A DNA stretch of 64,000 bases from Paenibacillus hexagrammi (GTDB taxonomy: Bacteria > Bacillota > Bacilli > Paenibacillales > NBRC-103111). Both the position numbers and the translations under genes were made by a program. Shown here in pieces: positions 1-9,374 of the stretch. The notes beneath the pieces were generated by a model, which was given only the letters and a program-made list of their open reading frames with translations, was not told where the DNA came from and did not search any database. The stretch is from positions 1,550,001 to 1,614,000 of the forward strand of contig NZ_CP090978.1 in the NCBI RefSeq assembly GCF_021513275.1. The letters are read 5' to 3'. Position 1 is the stretch's first letter, and the number at the start of each line of letters is the position of its first letter.

Positions 1-2499
1 GATACGTTGGAATATACGGTGAAGGTGCCCTATGAAGTTGCGTATATGACCTTCACACCAACTGCAAGTAATAGCCAAGCCGATATTTCCATCAATGAAA
101 AAAGCATTGCAAGCGGTCATGAATCCAGTGAAATACCGTTATTGGTGGGAGAAAACGAAATTGAGCTGCTGGTTGTTTCGCAAGACGGTACAGCCAATGC
201 GATTTATAAAGTCGTGGTTACCCGTGAGGTTAATTCGAAAGGAGCGGTGACGGGAATCGTTCAGGACACAGGGGCGAACCATTTGTCCGGTGTACTTGTA
301 ACGTTAACAGATGGTGTTCACAACTACTCGGGCCATACAGACCCAAGCGGATCATTTACTTTCTCGTCCATCGAGCCAGGCTCGAATTACCAGCTATCAG
401 CATCGAAAGCCGGATATGAGGATGCCACCCTGCAAGGAATAGAGGTAACGGCAGGACAAACGACATCCGGTCTGCAGGTAACCTTACCTGCAAACAGAGC
501 GGTTGCTTCCCTGCACGGCAAGACGAGCGTAAGAGCAGGAGAGGTTCTGGACTCTGCTTTCCGCATCAGTAATGTATCTGCGAGTGTGTACTCGGCGGTT
601 TATACGGCAGAAATAAACATCACGTTTGATACGAATCAGGTAGAGTGGTTGTCTGTAGATACCGATTTGCCGAAGCTGAGCTTTGAGCAAAAGGAACTAA
701 CAGACGAAGGTCATCTGGCCGTAAAGGTTGCCATGCAAGACAATCAGCCGCTACCGGCGGATACGGATTTATTCAATGCTCATTGGAAAGCGAAAGAAAG
801 CGCTGCGCTGAGCGAAACCTCGATCGGTTTAACGGCTGTCTTTGAGAATGGCTGGGGAGAAGCATTTAACGGAGTGCCATCCGAACATGCTTTTGTCGTG
901 ACAAAGGATTGGAAAACAGCATTGCAGAGCTTAATGGAGGAAACACAGCTCATCTATGATCAATCCGTTGAAGGTGATCATAAAGGTGAGTACCCTGCAG
1001 GAGCTAAGGCTCCGCTTGCCGCCAGCTTAAGCGAGGCGGGAGCAGTGCTTAGCGATGTTATAGCAACTGACGTTCAGTGGCAGCAGGCTTTCGATCATCT
1101 GGAGCAAGCCAAGCAAATCTTCCTTGTACTAGTAAGGTCGGAGGATGCCGGGTCTTCGGACGGGAACAACGGCGAAAGCGATAACGACGGAAGCAGTGGC
1201 GGCAGTAATGGAAGTGATGACATCGGAAGCGGAAGCGATGGAAATAGTGATAATAGCAACAGCGGCGGGAGTGACGGAAGCAGTAATAGCGGCAGCAGCT
1301 CTTCAAGCAGCGACCAGACTACAAGTACGGATACCGGAATCGATACCAGCAAGCCTGGAGTTACCGCCACAGCTGACAGCAAAGGGACAGCGGTGATATC
1401 CAAAAAAGCGTTCGAACACGCGGTATCAACCGCAACTACGGATGAATCCGGCAAGAAAGTAGTTCAAATCAAAGTTCAATCGACGGACAGTAAGAAGGAG
1501 TATGGCGTGCAGCTTCCGGCTTCTTCCCTGACAGGTGGAAAGGGCTCGTATTCGATTCAATTGGAAACCCCGGCAGGCACGCTTGTGTTGTCCAACGAAA
1601 TGCTGAGCGGGCCAACTTCTGCACAAACCGTGGAAGTGCGTCTAGCCCAGCTTCCGAAAGAGAATTTAAATACGGCAGATCAAAACCGATTCGGACAACG
1701 TCCTGTTTTGGATATGCAGGTGTTAGTGGACGGGAAGGCAATTTCCTGGAACAATCCTGAGGCTCCCGTGACGGTCAAGGTTCCGTATGAACCGTCCAAC
1801 CGTGAACTTCAAAATCCGGAGCAAATCGCCGTAGTTTATGTGGATGGCAATGGACATGTCACACCTGTGCCAAACGGGCATTATGATGCTTCGACAGGTC
1901 AAGTTGTCTTTGCGACGAAGCACTTTAGCCGATATGGGGTTGTGTTTGAGCCTAAATCTTTTACAGATTTAACGGATGTAGAATGGGCTCGTAAGTCCAT
2001 TGAAACATTGGCATCCAGAGGTGTTATTGAAGGGGTTACAAATCGCAGCTTCAATCCGCAGGACAGTATTACAAGAGCCGATTTCCTAGTGCTGCTGGTG
2101 CGCGCTTTGGAATTCCAGTCGAAAACGTCGGCATCGTTTGACGATGTGCAGCCGGATGCATACTATGCGTCTGCCATTTCGACAGCAAGAGCATATGGCA
2201 TTACCTCGGGATCAGGCGACAACCAATTCCAGCCGGGGCAATTGATTACCCGCGAGGATACGATGGTGCTGACAGCAAGAGCTTTGGAAGCTGCTAAGCA
2301 GCTATCTAGCAGCGATACGTCCGCGCAACCGGCTGCGTTCCGTGATGCAGCTGACATTTCCAACTATGCCGTAAGCAGTATTGCCGCTTTGACTGCATCA
2401 GGTTTTGTTCAAGGTGATGAGAGCGGACTCCATCCGAAGGAGAACCTGTCGCGGGCACAAGCAGCTGCTATGCTGTACCGCATTTTAGTTAAGCAATAA
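1..2499 (+). CDS. SLH-domain surface protein with cohesin-like module, 3' part
   Basis: The reading frame is open from the first base, so the true start lies upstream; about 832 residues are visible. In order: a cadherin-like beta-sandwich repeat (to about 230), a carboxypeptidase-regulatory-like beta domain (about 240-480), a cohesin-like domain (about 490-900), a short helical stretch, a Gly/Ser/Asn/Asp-rich linker (about 1140-1310), a beta-rich pre-SLH domain, and three SLH repeats (about 1957-2490) ending close to the stop. SLH triplets bind pyruvylated secondary wall polymer, so the protein should be attached to the cell surface. No catalytic domain is visible in this part; one may lie upstream. 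A strong terminator follows. The cohesin-like call rests on fold pattern only and could instead be a generic carbohydrate-associated beta-sandwich. Confidence 0.85.
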   Translation, partial: DTLEYTVKVPYEVAYMTFTPTASNSQADISINEKSIASGHESSEIPLLVGENEIELLVVSQDGTANAIYKVVVTREVNSKGAVTGIVQDTGANHLSGVLVTLTDGVHNYSGHTDPSGSFTFSSIEPGSNYQLSASKAGYEDATLQGIEVTAGQTTSGLQVTLPANRAVASLHGKTSVRAGEVLDSAFRISNVSASVYSAVYTAEINITFDTNQVEWLSVDTDLPKLSFEQKELTDEGHLAVKVAMQDNQPLPADTDLFNAHWKAKESAALSETSIGLTAVFENGWGEAFNGVPSEHAFVVTKDWKTALQSLMEETQLIYDQSVEGDHKGEYPAGAKAPLAASLSEAGAVLSDVIATDVQWQQAFDHLEQAKQIFLVLVRSEDAGSSDGNNGESDNDGSSGGSNGSDDIGSGSDGNSDNSNSGGSDGSSNSGSSSSSSDQTTSTDTGIDTSKPGVTATADSKGTAVISKKAFEHAVSTATTDESGKKVVQIKVQSTDSKKEYGVQLPASSLTGGKGSYSIQLETPAGTLVLSNEMLSGPTSAQTVEVRLAQLPKENLNTADQNRFGQRPVLDMQVLVDGKAISWNNPEAPVTVKVPYEPSNRELQNPEQIAVVYVDGNGHVTPVPNGHYDASTGQVVFATKHFSRYGVVFEPKSFTDLTDVEWARKSIETLASRGVIEGVTNRSFNPQDSITRADFLVLLVRALEFQSKTSASFDDVQPDAYYASAISTARAYGITSGSGDNQFQPGQLITREDTMVLTARALEAAKQLSSSDTSAQPAAFRDAADISNYAVSSIAALTASGFVQGDESGLHPKENLSRAQAAAMLYRILVKQ

Positions 2500-2508
2500 G
2501 GTCATTCA

Positions 2509-2549
2509 AAAGCCCGGGGGCATTCTTAACGAAGCCCCCGGGCTTTTTT
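2509..2549 (+). terminator. Rho-independent terminator
   Basis: A 10-bp GC-rich stem (agcccggggg at 2511-2520 with cccccgggct at 2535-2544) is followed by a T run. It ends the SLH gene and isolates the ABC operon that follows. Confidence 0.93.
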
Positions 2550-2599
2550 CAGTGCAGGAAGTAGTGTGAAATAGTGAAAGAACTTGATTCAATGCGCAA

Positions 2600-2628
2600 T
2601 GTAAGCTTGCTCAAGTCCCATTTATAAT
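2600..2628 (+). promoter_or_regulatory. Candidate -10 box with overlapping cre-like site
   Basis: A perfect TATAAT lies at 2623-2628, about 60 bases before the first permease start. No good -35 is seen at normal spacing. The 14-mer TGTAAGCTTGCTCA at 2600-2613 matches the CcpA cre consensus TGWAANCGNTNWCA at 12 of 14 positions and would sit in the spacer, where a bound repressor would block transcription. The -10 is seen directly; its regulation is inferred. Confidence 0.4.
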
Positions 2629-2688
2629 GAAGCTACAACATCAACAAGCGAGTAAGAATCAGCGCTTTGACAGGAGTGGAGACTAATT

Positions 2689-3647
2689 ATGAAAGGTATT
2701 GCGCTGCAGAATGACAAGATACCTGTTAAAAAGAAAAAGCAAGCATCCCGTTTCTTAGCAGATGGGAATCCCCGATAGCGGGCTATTTGTTCCTATCACC
2801 CTGGCTGTTAGGCTTCGTCCTATTAACATTAGGGCCGATCCTCATGTCTCTGTATTATTCGTTTACCGATTATTCGCTGCTGGATGCCCCGCACTGGGTT
2901 GGAACGAAGAATTACAGCTATATACTGACTGAGGATGATACATTTCGTGATTCGCTTAAGGTGACCTTGCTGTTTGTTTTGTTTTCGGTGCCGGTAAAGC
3001 TTATCACAGCACTGCTGGTAGCCATGCTGCTCAATAAGAACATTAAAGGGATTTCATTCTATCGCACGATGATCTACTTTCCGTCTTTGATCGGAACGAG
3101 TATTGCCGTATCGATCCTGTGGAAGAACATTTTCAGCCAGGACGGCTTCATTAATCAAGCGTTAGCTTTGGTAGGGATTGAAGGTAAAGCGTGGATCGCC
3201 AATCCTAGCACCTCCTTGGGCACGCTTGTCCTGCTGGTTGCTTGGCAGTTCGGTTCTGCCATGATTATTTTTCTAGCGGGACTTAAGCAAATCCCTAGGG
3301 ATCTGTACGAAGCGTCTTCTGTAGACGGGGCCTCGAAGGTAAGACAATTCTTTACGATCACTCTTCCGATGCTGTCTCCGATTTTATTGTTTAACTTTGT
3401 ACAGTCGACGATCAACTCATTTCAAATGTTTACACAAGCCTTCATAATTACGAATGGCGGTCCGGTGAATTCCACGTATGTGTATGTGATGTACTTGTAT
3501 GAAAGAGCATTCTCCAAGTTTCAAATGGGCTACGCATCCTCGCTGGCCTGGATTCTGTTGGTGATCATCGCAGTAGTAACCGCCGTTATTTTTGCAACTT
3601 CCAAATACTGGGTATACTATGAAACGCAAGGAGGAAAAGGAAAATGA
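2689..3647 (+). CDS. ABC sugar importer permease (MalF/LplB type), frameshifted
   Basis: One of two membrane subunits of a CUT1-type carbohydrate importer, with about six membrane segments and the EAA loop (EASSVDGA ... LPMLSP) that contacts the ATPase. As read, the frame from ATG 2689 (aggag ribosome site at 2672) stops at 2776-2778 after 29 codons, while the rest of the permease is open in the -1 frame. Adding one base in the C run at 2770-2773 joins a basic cytoplasmic N-terminus to PIAGYLFLSPWLLGF and gives about 319 residues, a normal family length. The only in-frame start for the downstream part alone is TTG 2787, which cuts into the first membrane segment and has no ribosome site. It overlaps the next permease by ATGA. 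No ATPase gene lies nearby, so a shared MsmK-type ATPase is likely. Confidence 0.82.
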
Positions 3648-4483
3648 TTACTCAAAGAAAGCCTCTCACACATCTCATTTTGCTGATCTCCAGCGTGCTT
3701 ATGATGTATCCGGTTTTTTGGTGGCTGGGAGCTTCCTTTAAAACAAATGAAGAAATGCGCTCTCCAAATTTGTTTCCCGAGTCGCTTCGCTGGTCCAATT
3801 ATTCGGATGGCTGGGTGTCCGTTCCTAACTACCATTTTGGGGTGTTCTATCTGAACAACCTGGAACTTATTCTAGGAGTATTGTTCACGAGCGTAATCTC
3901 CTGCAGTTTGGTTGCTTTTGCTTTCGCTAGACTGGATTTCCCGCTTAGAAAAGTATGGTTCGGCGTACTATTGTTAACCTTGATGCTGCCAACACAGGTT
4001 ACCATCGTGCCGCAGTATGTGCTTTTCAGCAAGCTGGACTGGATTAACACTTACCTGCCCTTCTATGTTCCTCATCTTTTGGCTGGAGGAGTAGGCGGTC
4101 CCTTCTTTATCTATCTGCTAGTACAATTTATCCGTTCTATTCCTAGAGAGTTGGATGAATCAGCGAAAATGGACGGATGTTCTTGGTTCGGTATATACTG
4201 GCGGATTGTCATTCCATTGACGAAGCCTGCGCTCGTAACGGTTGCGATCTATTGCTTCCTATGGAACTGGGATGATTTCTTCGGCCAATTACTCTATATC
4301 AATTCCGTTGATAAATATACAGTTAACCTGGCGCTGAAGCTGTTCATCGATTCGCAGGGTACCGTGCCTTGGGGACAAATGTTGGCTATGTCCTTGGTAT
4401 CTGTGATTCCTGCCGTCATTATCTTTTTTATGGCTCAGAAGCATTTTGTGGAAGGTATTGCTTCCGGTGCTCTAAAAGGCTAA
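3644..4483 (+). CDS. ABC sugar importer permease (MalG/LplC type)
   Basis: Second membrane subunit of the same importer: 279 residues, about six membrane segments, and an EAA loop (DESAKMDGC ... IPLTKP) in the usual C-terminal third. It ends in the family-typical GIASGALKG tail. Its ATG overlaps the stop of the upstream permease (ATGA), so translation is probably coupled. The matching binding lipoprotein is probably the one at 7984, beyond the kinase and regulator genes, an unusual but workable order. Confidence 0.92.
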   Translation: MITQRKPLTHLILLISSVLMMYPVFWWLGASFKTNEEMRSPNLFPESLRWSNYSDGWVSVPNYHFGVFYLNNLELILGVLFTSVISCSLVAFAFARLDFPLRKVWFGVLLLTLMLPTQVTIVPQYVLFSKLDWINTYLPFYVPHLLAGGVGGPFFIYLLVQFIRSIPRELDESAKMDGCSWFGIYWRIVIPLTKPALVTVAIYCFLWNWDDFFGQLLYINSVDKYTVNLALKLFIDSQGTVPWGQMLAMSLVSVIPAVIIFFMAQKHFVEGIASGALKG

Positions 4484-4494
4484 ATTGAATAAAG

Positions 4495-4533
4495 GAAAGA
4501 CAAGCTGCTGCCGTTGCTAGCAGCTTTCTTTGC
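4495..4533 (+). terminator. Terminator or intercistronic hairpin
   Basis: The stem aagctgct (4502-4509) with agcagctt (4519-4526) is flanked by A-rich and T-rich arms. It lies between the permease pair and the kinase gene and would limit read-through into the sensory genes. Confidence 0.65.
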
Positions 4534-4571
4534 TTAAACAGACGATTTCCAACATTATGGAGGGCAGTCAA

Positions 4572-6289
4572 ATGCTGAGAAATCCATTTAAAAATTATCG
4601 GATTATTGCGGTGTTTTTCTTTAGCTCCGCCTTTATCATTGCATTATTGATCGGTATTGTCATCACGATGAGCTACTCCCGAACCTCCAACCAAATTGCT
4701 GAGAATACCACGTATTATCAGACAAGACTGCTAAATGAGCTGAGCAAGAAGGTCAGTACCAGCTTAATCGGGATTGAGCAGACATCGGGGACGGCCGCTA
4801 AGAATGTGGACTTGCTGTATGGCAGGCTGCGGGATGGAGATGCTTATGAGAGGCAGCGGGCAGAGAGTGAAATTCGCAGCCAATTGAATTATACGGTGTT
4901 TGGAATTCCCATTCTGCAGTCGATTCATATGTACTCGGACTATCCATTCACCTCGGACACGCAGGGGCCTGTTACGTTCTACCCGATGAGTCAACTAAAT
5001 GAGGAGCCGTGGTATGCAGGGATTGTCGATACGGACAGCGCTTGGCTGGGTGAGCATACCATTGTAACAAACGGACGTGAAGAGTCCGTCATCAGCTTCG
5101 CGCGTAAAGTGATGAATAACAGTAACCAGTACTACAGCTTACTGGTCTTTAATATTAAGGTGTCTAATATTCAATTCCTGGTATCTTCGGAGGATGAGAA
5201 CCGGAATATTGCGCTGCTTGATGCTGCAGGAAGGCTTATGACGCATTCCGGCGATGAACAATTGCTTCAACAAGCAACCATGACATTAAAAGGGGAAATG
5301 GTCCAGCCAAGCGGGTCGCTCCGATCCGGCAATGCTTTTTATGTATGGGCGAAATCACCGGATGCGCAGTGGACCTTGTTTGAACTAAGCTCCTGGAATG
5401 ACATGATGAAGAGCAGCGCCAGCATGGCCAGACTGTTCGTTATTTTAGGTGCCTCTACCATACTTCTCGTCTTTCTGCTCACCTTGTTCTTGTCGCGCAG
5501 GTTTATGAATCCGATGAATCAATTACTGCGGGCCATGAGCCGATTCTCACCGGGTGAAAAGCAGGAGCTGCCGACCGATTACAGCAATGAATTCGGTAAG
5601 CTGTTTCAAGGCTATCGCAAGCTGACGCAAAGGATCGACGATCTGTACGCATCGCTTCATGAACAGCATGAGCGGCAGCGGGAGGCGGAGCTGAAATCTT
5701 TGCAGATGATGATTAATCCGCATTTTTTGTATAACACTATGGATCAGATCAACTGGATCGCGATTGAAGCAGGTCAAAGCAAGATCAGCAGCATGCTTTC
5801 GCAGGTTGCCGGTATGTTCCGGCTTGCGCTGTCCAATACCGACAGTCTGGTGACCGTTACCGAAGAGATTGCCCATATCGAATGTTATTTGAAATTCCAG
5901 CAGGTCAGATGGTCCGATCGACTTCAATATACCATTCAGGTTGAAGAGGACGCAGCGGCATGCCTCATGCCCAAGATTATGCTTCAGCCTTTCATAGAGA
6001 ACGCATTTATGCATGGTTTTCATGGTGTTCAGGAAGCTAGGCTGTCCGTAAGCATTAACCGGCAAGAGGATGAGCTCGTTGTTTGTATACAGGATAATGG
6101 CAAGGGATTGAGCCCAAACTGGGATCATAAACCCCGTAAAAGGGAGGGTATGGACTGAGAAATGTAAAGGAGCGGCTTGATGCCTTGTTTGGCCATGAGT
6201 ACAAGCTGCAGCTATCTAACCGGCCGGAGGGCGGCGTACAGGTTGATATCCGCTTTTCGGCTCGTAAGAAGCTCCATTCAACAACGTAG
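4572..6289 (+). CDS. YesM-type sensor histidine kinase, frameshifted
   Basis: Membrane sensor kinase of the HPK8/YesM class: N-terminal membrane helix (about residues 13-37), extracellular sensor region, second helix (about 295-317), HAMP-like linker, then the His box NPHFLYNT with the predicted phosphorylated histidine at residue 384, and a HATPase domain with LQPFIENAF (N box) and DNGKG (G1). ATG 4572 with the ggag site at 4559 is preferred; an upstream TTG lies inside the terminator. The frame stops at 6156-6158 just after the G1 box, but the missing G2 end (YGLRNVKERLDALFG) reads in the -1 frame to the TAG at 6287-6289. One base is missing around the AAAAGGGAGGG run at 6138-6148. The restored length is about 572 residues, normal for YesM. 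It likely phosphorylates the regulator 14 bases downstream. Confidence 0.85.
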
Positions 6290-6303
6290 AAAGGGTGTTT
6301 TCA

Positions 6304-7860
6304 ATGTGGAAAATAGCCATTGTCGATGATGACTTTCAGGTTCTTAGAGGATTGAAACACATTATTCCTTGGGACGAGCTTCATGCAGAGCTGGCGGGAG
6401 AGGCGATCGACGGAGAACAAGGGATCGAGCTCGTTCGGCGTGAGGAGCCGGATATTGTCATTACCGACTTATATATGCCCGGCATTAGCGGCATTGAGAT
6501 GATTGAGCAGCTTCGAAGTGAGGGGTATCAGGGACGGTTTGTCATTCTGAGCGGTTACACGGATTTCGAATACGCCCGCCAAGCGATTCGGCTTGGTGTT
6601 GAGGATTATTTGAACAAGCCGATTACCGTAGAACAAATTAGAAAAGTCTTGTTCAGGGTAACCGAAAGTTTGGAAGAGAGCAACTTGGAGAAGATGGAGA
6701 AGAACGAGCTTCAGAGCTTTGTTCGGCACTATGAGAAACAAATCTCTCAGGATCAGCTAGCCTCCTTATTAAATGGAACGATCCGTGCAGGTTTATCGGA
6801 TTTGAAGCTGCCGCATCCGGAAATATGGTGGACGGAGAGGGACCAGCAGGTCGTTATTTTAGAGCTGTCTAAAACGGAGCGTGTCAGCAATATTTCAAAT
6901 TCCGATTGGCATCTGTTCCGGTATGCGATAACGAATATTACTACAGAGGTACTGGCACAGGAATGGCCGGAGTCCGATTATTTATGGTTGTTTGGGCCCT
7001 ATTCTGCTATGGTTCTGCATATTGAGAGAGAAGAAACTAGGGAATATGTGGAAGAGCGCCTTAACCATATATGCGACACACTCATTCAACATATGATGCA
7101 GTATTTGGGTCTTACCATACAAGCAGGCAGGGGCCAGCGCAAAAGCAGCTGGACAGAGCTCAAGCAATCAGCTGATGAAGCCTTTGAAGCTTTGGATGAA
7201 TCCGAAGGAAGATCCCTTGGCGTTGAATTTGTCAGGCAGCTTGCACAGCTGCTCACCTCAGGTGAGGAAGAGGAAATCCGGGGACACATTCAAGCGTTCA
7301 TCACGCAGCAGGAGGCATCCGGACATTCAGCCGACATGAAGATTTTTTATAAAGTGCTGGCAGCTGAGCTGTGGACATTGATTCAGTATGCAGCCCAGCA
7401 GGCAGGCAAGACACTTGCAGGAGCGTCTGACGATTCCGCGATCGTGCAAGCCGACACGATTATTAATCGTTCGGATTTGGAAGCATTCGTTCAAGCGAAG
7501 CTGAAGCTCATTGTTCTGAAGAAGGAACCCGCAATCGGTCAAAAGCATAAGGCGGCGGTAGAATTCATGATTAGCTATATCCACGAGCACTATGCGGAAG
7601 ATATTACTTTGGATGACTTAGCCGGGCAATTATTTATATCCAAGAACTACTTGAATCAATTGTTTAAAAAGGTGACAGGGGAAACGTTCATGAACTATGT
7701 GATTCGGGTTCGGCTGGAGAAAGCGAAAGCGCTGCTGCTGGAAGGAAATCTGCTGATTTATGAGGTTGCAGAAAGCGTGGGCTACCAAAATGTTCCTTAT
7801 TTCAGCACACTTTTCAAAAAATATACAGGCATGAACCCCAGCGATGTGTTGAAAAAGTGA
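6304..7860 (+). CDS. YesN-type response regulator with AraC output domain
   Basis: Receiver domain at residues 1-125 with the acidic pocket DDD at 8-10 and phospho-acceptor Asp55 in ITDLYMPG; a middle region of about 280 residues; and a C-terminal AraC/XylS double helix-turn-helix (about 420-518) with ITLDDLAGQLFISKNYLNQ and the signature IYEVAESVGYQNVPYFSTL. It should bind DNA and activate the adjacent transport genes when phosphorylated. Start ATG 6304 (aaggg site at 6291) is preferred over in-frame GTG 6295. It follows the kinase 3' end closely, so the two are co-transcribed. Confidence 0.93.
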   Translation: MWKIAIVDDDFQVLRGLKHIIPWDELHAELAGEAIDGEQGIELVRREEPDIVITDLYMPGISGIEMIEQLRSEGYQGRFVILSGYTDFEYARQAIRLGVEDYLNKPITVEQIRKVLFRVTESLEESNLEKMEKNELQSFVRHYEKQISQDQLASLLNGTIRAGLSDLKLPHPEIWWTERDQQVVILELSKTERVSNISNSDWHLFRYAITNITTEVLAQEWPESDYLWLFGPYSAMVLHIEREETREYVEERLNHICDTLIQHMMQYLGLTIQAGRGQRKSSWTELKQSADEAFEALDESEGRSLGVEFVRQLAQLLTSGEEEEIRGHIQAFITQQEASGHSADMKIFYKVLAAELWTLIQYAAQQAGKTLAGASDDSAIVQADTIINRSDLEAFVQAKLKLIVLKKEPAIGQKHKAAVEFMISYIHEHYAEDITLDDLAGQLFISKNYLNQLFKKVTGETFMNYVIRVRLEKAKALLLEGNLLIYEVAESVGYQNVPYFSTLFKKYTGMNPSDVLKK

Positions 7861-7983
7861 ATATATTCGAAAGTATGATCAAATACTGAAAGATTTGTGT
7901 TCGATTCTCTCCTATACCAATACGTCTATCAGCAGTACGATAAATGTGTAAATTCGATATCATCGAGAGGGGAAATAAATACA

Positions 7984-9303
7984 ATGAAGAAAAAATTACT
8001 TACGGCTGCGCTTTCACTTGTTGTGACCGCTTCCTTAACCGCATGCGGCGGTAATGCCGCTAACAACGCACCATCCACGAATTCGCAGAAACCTGCGGAA
8101 ACACAAAAGGCTGCCGATTCCAATGCACCGGTAAAGCTTCGTATTGCTTGGTGGGGATCTCAGGAGCGTCATGATGCGACACAGAAAGCTCTTGCTCAAT
8201 ATACGCAGGCTCATCCGAATGTAACCTTTGAAAGTGAATTCTCCGGATGGGACGGATATTTTGATAAGCTTGGCGTTCAGTTCGCAGCGAAGAATGCGCC
8301 AGACATTATTCAGATGGATGCAGCCTATCTCAACGAATATGTGGGCCGCAATCTGGTTGCGGATCTAAGCAGCATTAACGTAGCAGATATGGACAAGGCC
8401 TTGTTGGAGTCCGGCAAAATCAATGGTAAGCTGTTCGCGATGCCGCTCGGCAGTGCTGCATTCGGTATGGTATATGATAAGACGGTTGTTGAAAAGCTCG
8501 GTTTAAGCGCTCCAGCGTGGGATTGGACATGGGACGACTACTACAAATTCGGGCAAGAAGCGAAAGCGAAGCTGGGCAAAGATAAGTACGTCTTCGTAGA
8601 CCAGAGCTCCGACTTGTACGACTACACGGCCTATCAATTGAGTCAAGGCAAAGGCCAAGTATTTACAGATAACAAGCTGTCCATTGATAAAGATACTTGG
8701 ATCGGATACATGAAGAAGCAGGACGAAATGAGAAAAGCCGGCATCATCACACCTGCAGATATGACTGTAACGGATAAGGAACTTGATCCGAAAATGGACA
8801 ACGTCGTCAACGGCAACGCAATTGCCCGTCACCTGTTCTCGAATCAGGTCGGTTCGATTAACAGCTTGAAGCCGGATGCTTTCGGATATACAACACTTCC
8901 TAAAGGCTCGCAAGCAGGCGGTTGGTTGAAGCCCGGCATGTTCTGGAGCGTAAATGCTGCTTCCAAACAGCAGGAAGAGGCGAAGAAGTTTGTAGAATGG
9001 TTCATTAATGATCAGGAAGCCGGTAAGACACTCGGACTAACTCGCGGTATCCCTGGTAACTCCAAGATCGTAGATATGCTGTCGCCTAACTTTAGCCCAG
9101 CGGACAAAGCATCGATGGAATTCATCAATAAAGTAGCTCCTAATGCGCAAAAATTTGTTGCTGAACCTCAAGGCTGGGGCAACTTCAAGAAAGACTATAA
9201 AACAATTGTAGAGAAATTGATGTTCGAAAAAGCAACTCCAGAGCAGGCTTACGACGAACTGATGAAAAAAGCCAAGGAATACGATTCTGCGGTAAAAAAA
9301 TAA
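7984..9303 (+). CDS. Extracellular sugar-binding lipoprotein (SBP family 1)
   Basis: 439 residues with a lipoprotein signal peptide: MKKK start, hydrophobic core and lipobox LTAC with Cys21. The rest fits family-1 solute-binding proteins for oligosaccharide importers (LRIAWWGSQERHDAT near the start, PDIIQMDAAYLNEY in the first lobe). ATG 7984 is chosen because the gagagggga site lies just upstream and the signal peptide starts there. It probably delivers substrate to the permeases at 2689-4483. The next gene is GH115-like, so a glucuronic-acid-bearing xylan or glycan oligomer is a reasonable guess, not shown by the sequence itself. Confidence 0.92.
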   Translation: MKKKLLTAALSLVVTASLTACGGNAANNAPSTNSQKPAETQKAADSNAPVKLRIAWWGSQERHDATQKALAQYTQAHPNVTFESEFSGWDGYFDKLGVQFAAKNAPDIIQMDAAYLNEYVGRNLVADLSSINVADMDKALLESGKINGKLFAMPLGSAAFGMVYDKTVVEKLGLSAPAWDWTWDDYYKFGQEAKAKLGKDKYVFVDQSSDLYDYTAYQLSQGKGQVFTDNKLSIDKDTWIGYMKKQDEMRKAGIITPADMTVTDKELDPKMDNVVNGNAIARHLFSNQVGSINSLKPDAFGYTTLPKGSQAGGWLKPGMFWSVNAASKQQEEAKKFVEWFINDQEAGKTLGLTRGIPGNSKIVDMLSPNFSPADKASMEFINKVAPNAQKFVAEPQGWGNFKKDYKTIVEKLMFEKATPEQAYDELMKKAKEYDSAVKK

Positions 9304-9313
9304 ATGGTGGAGC

Positions 9314-9343
9314 ATGGCGTTGTCGCCCCGGCGGCAGCGCCAT
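9314..9343 (+). other. Intercistronic stem-loop
   Basis: The stem atggcg/cgccat with further inner pairing lies between the binding-protein gene and the GH115-like gene. Such hairpins often stabilise abundant binding-protein mRNA and lower expression of the distal gene. The trailing T tract is interrupted, so termination is probably partial. Confidence 0.5.
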
Positions 9344-9374
9344 ATTTCTATTTTAACCAGGGAAAGGATGAATC

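Noticed and set aside
1140-1310. Ser/Gly/Asn/Asp-rich low-complexity DNA as a possible repeat array
   Set aside because: It is an irregular linker in a surface protein, with no exact repeat unit.
2787-2789. TTG as true start of the first permease
   Set aside because: It would remove the cytoplasmic N-terminus and the start of helix 1 and has no ribosome site; a missing base near 2770 explains the data better.
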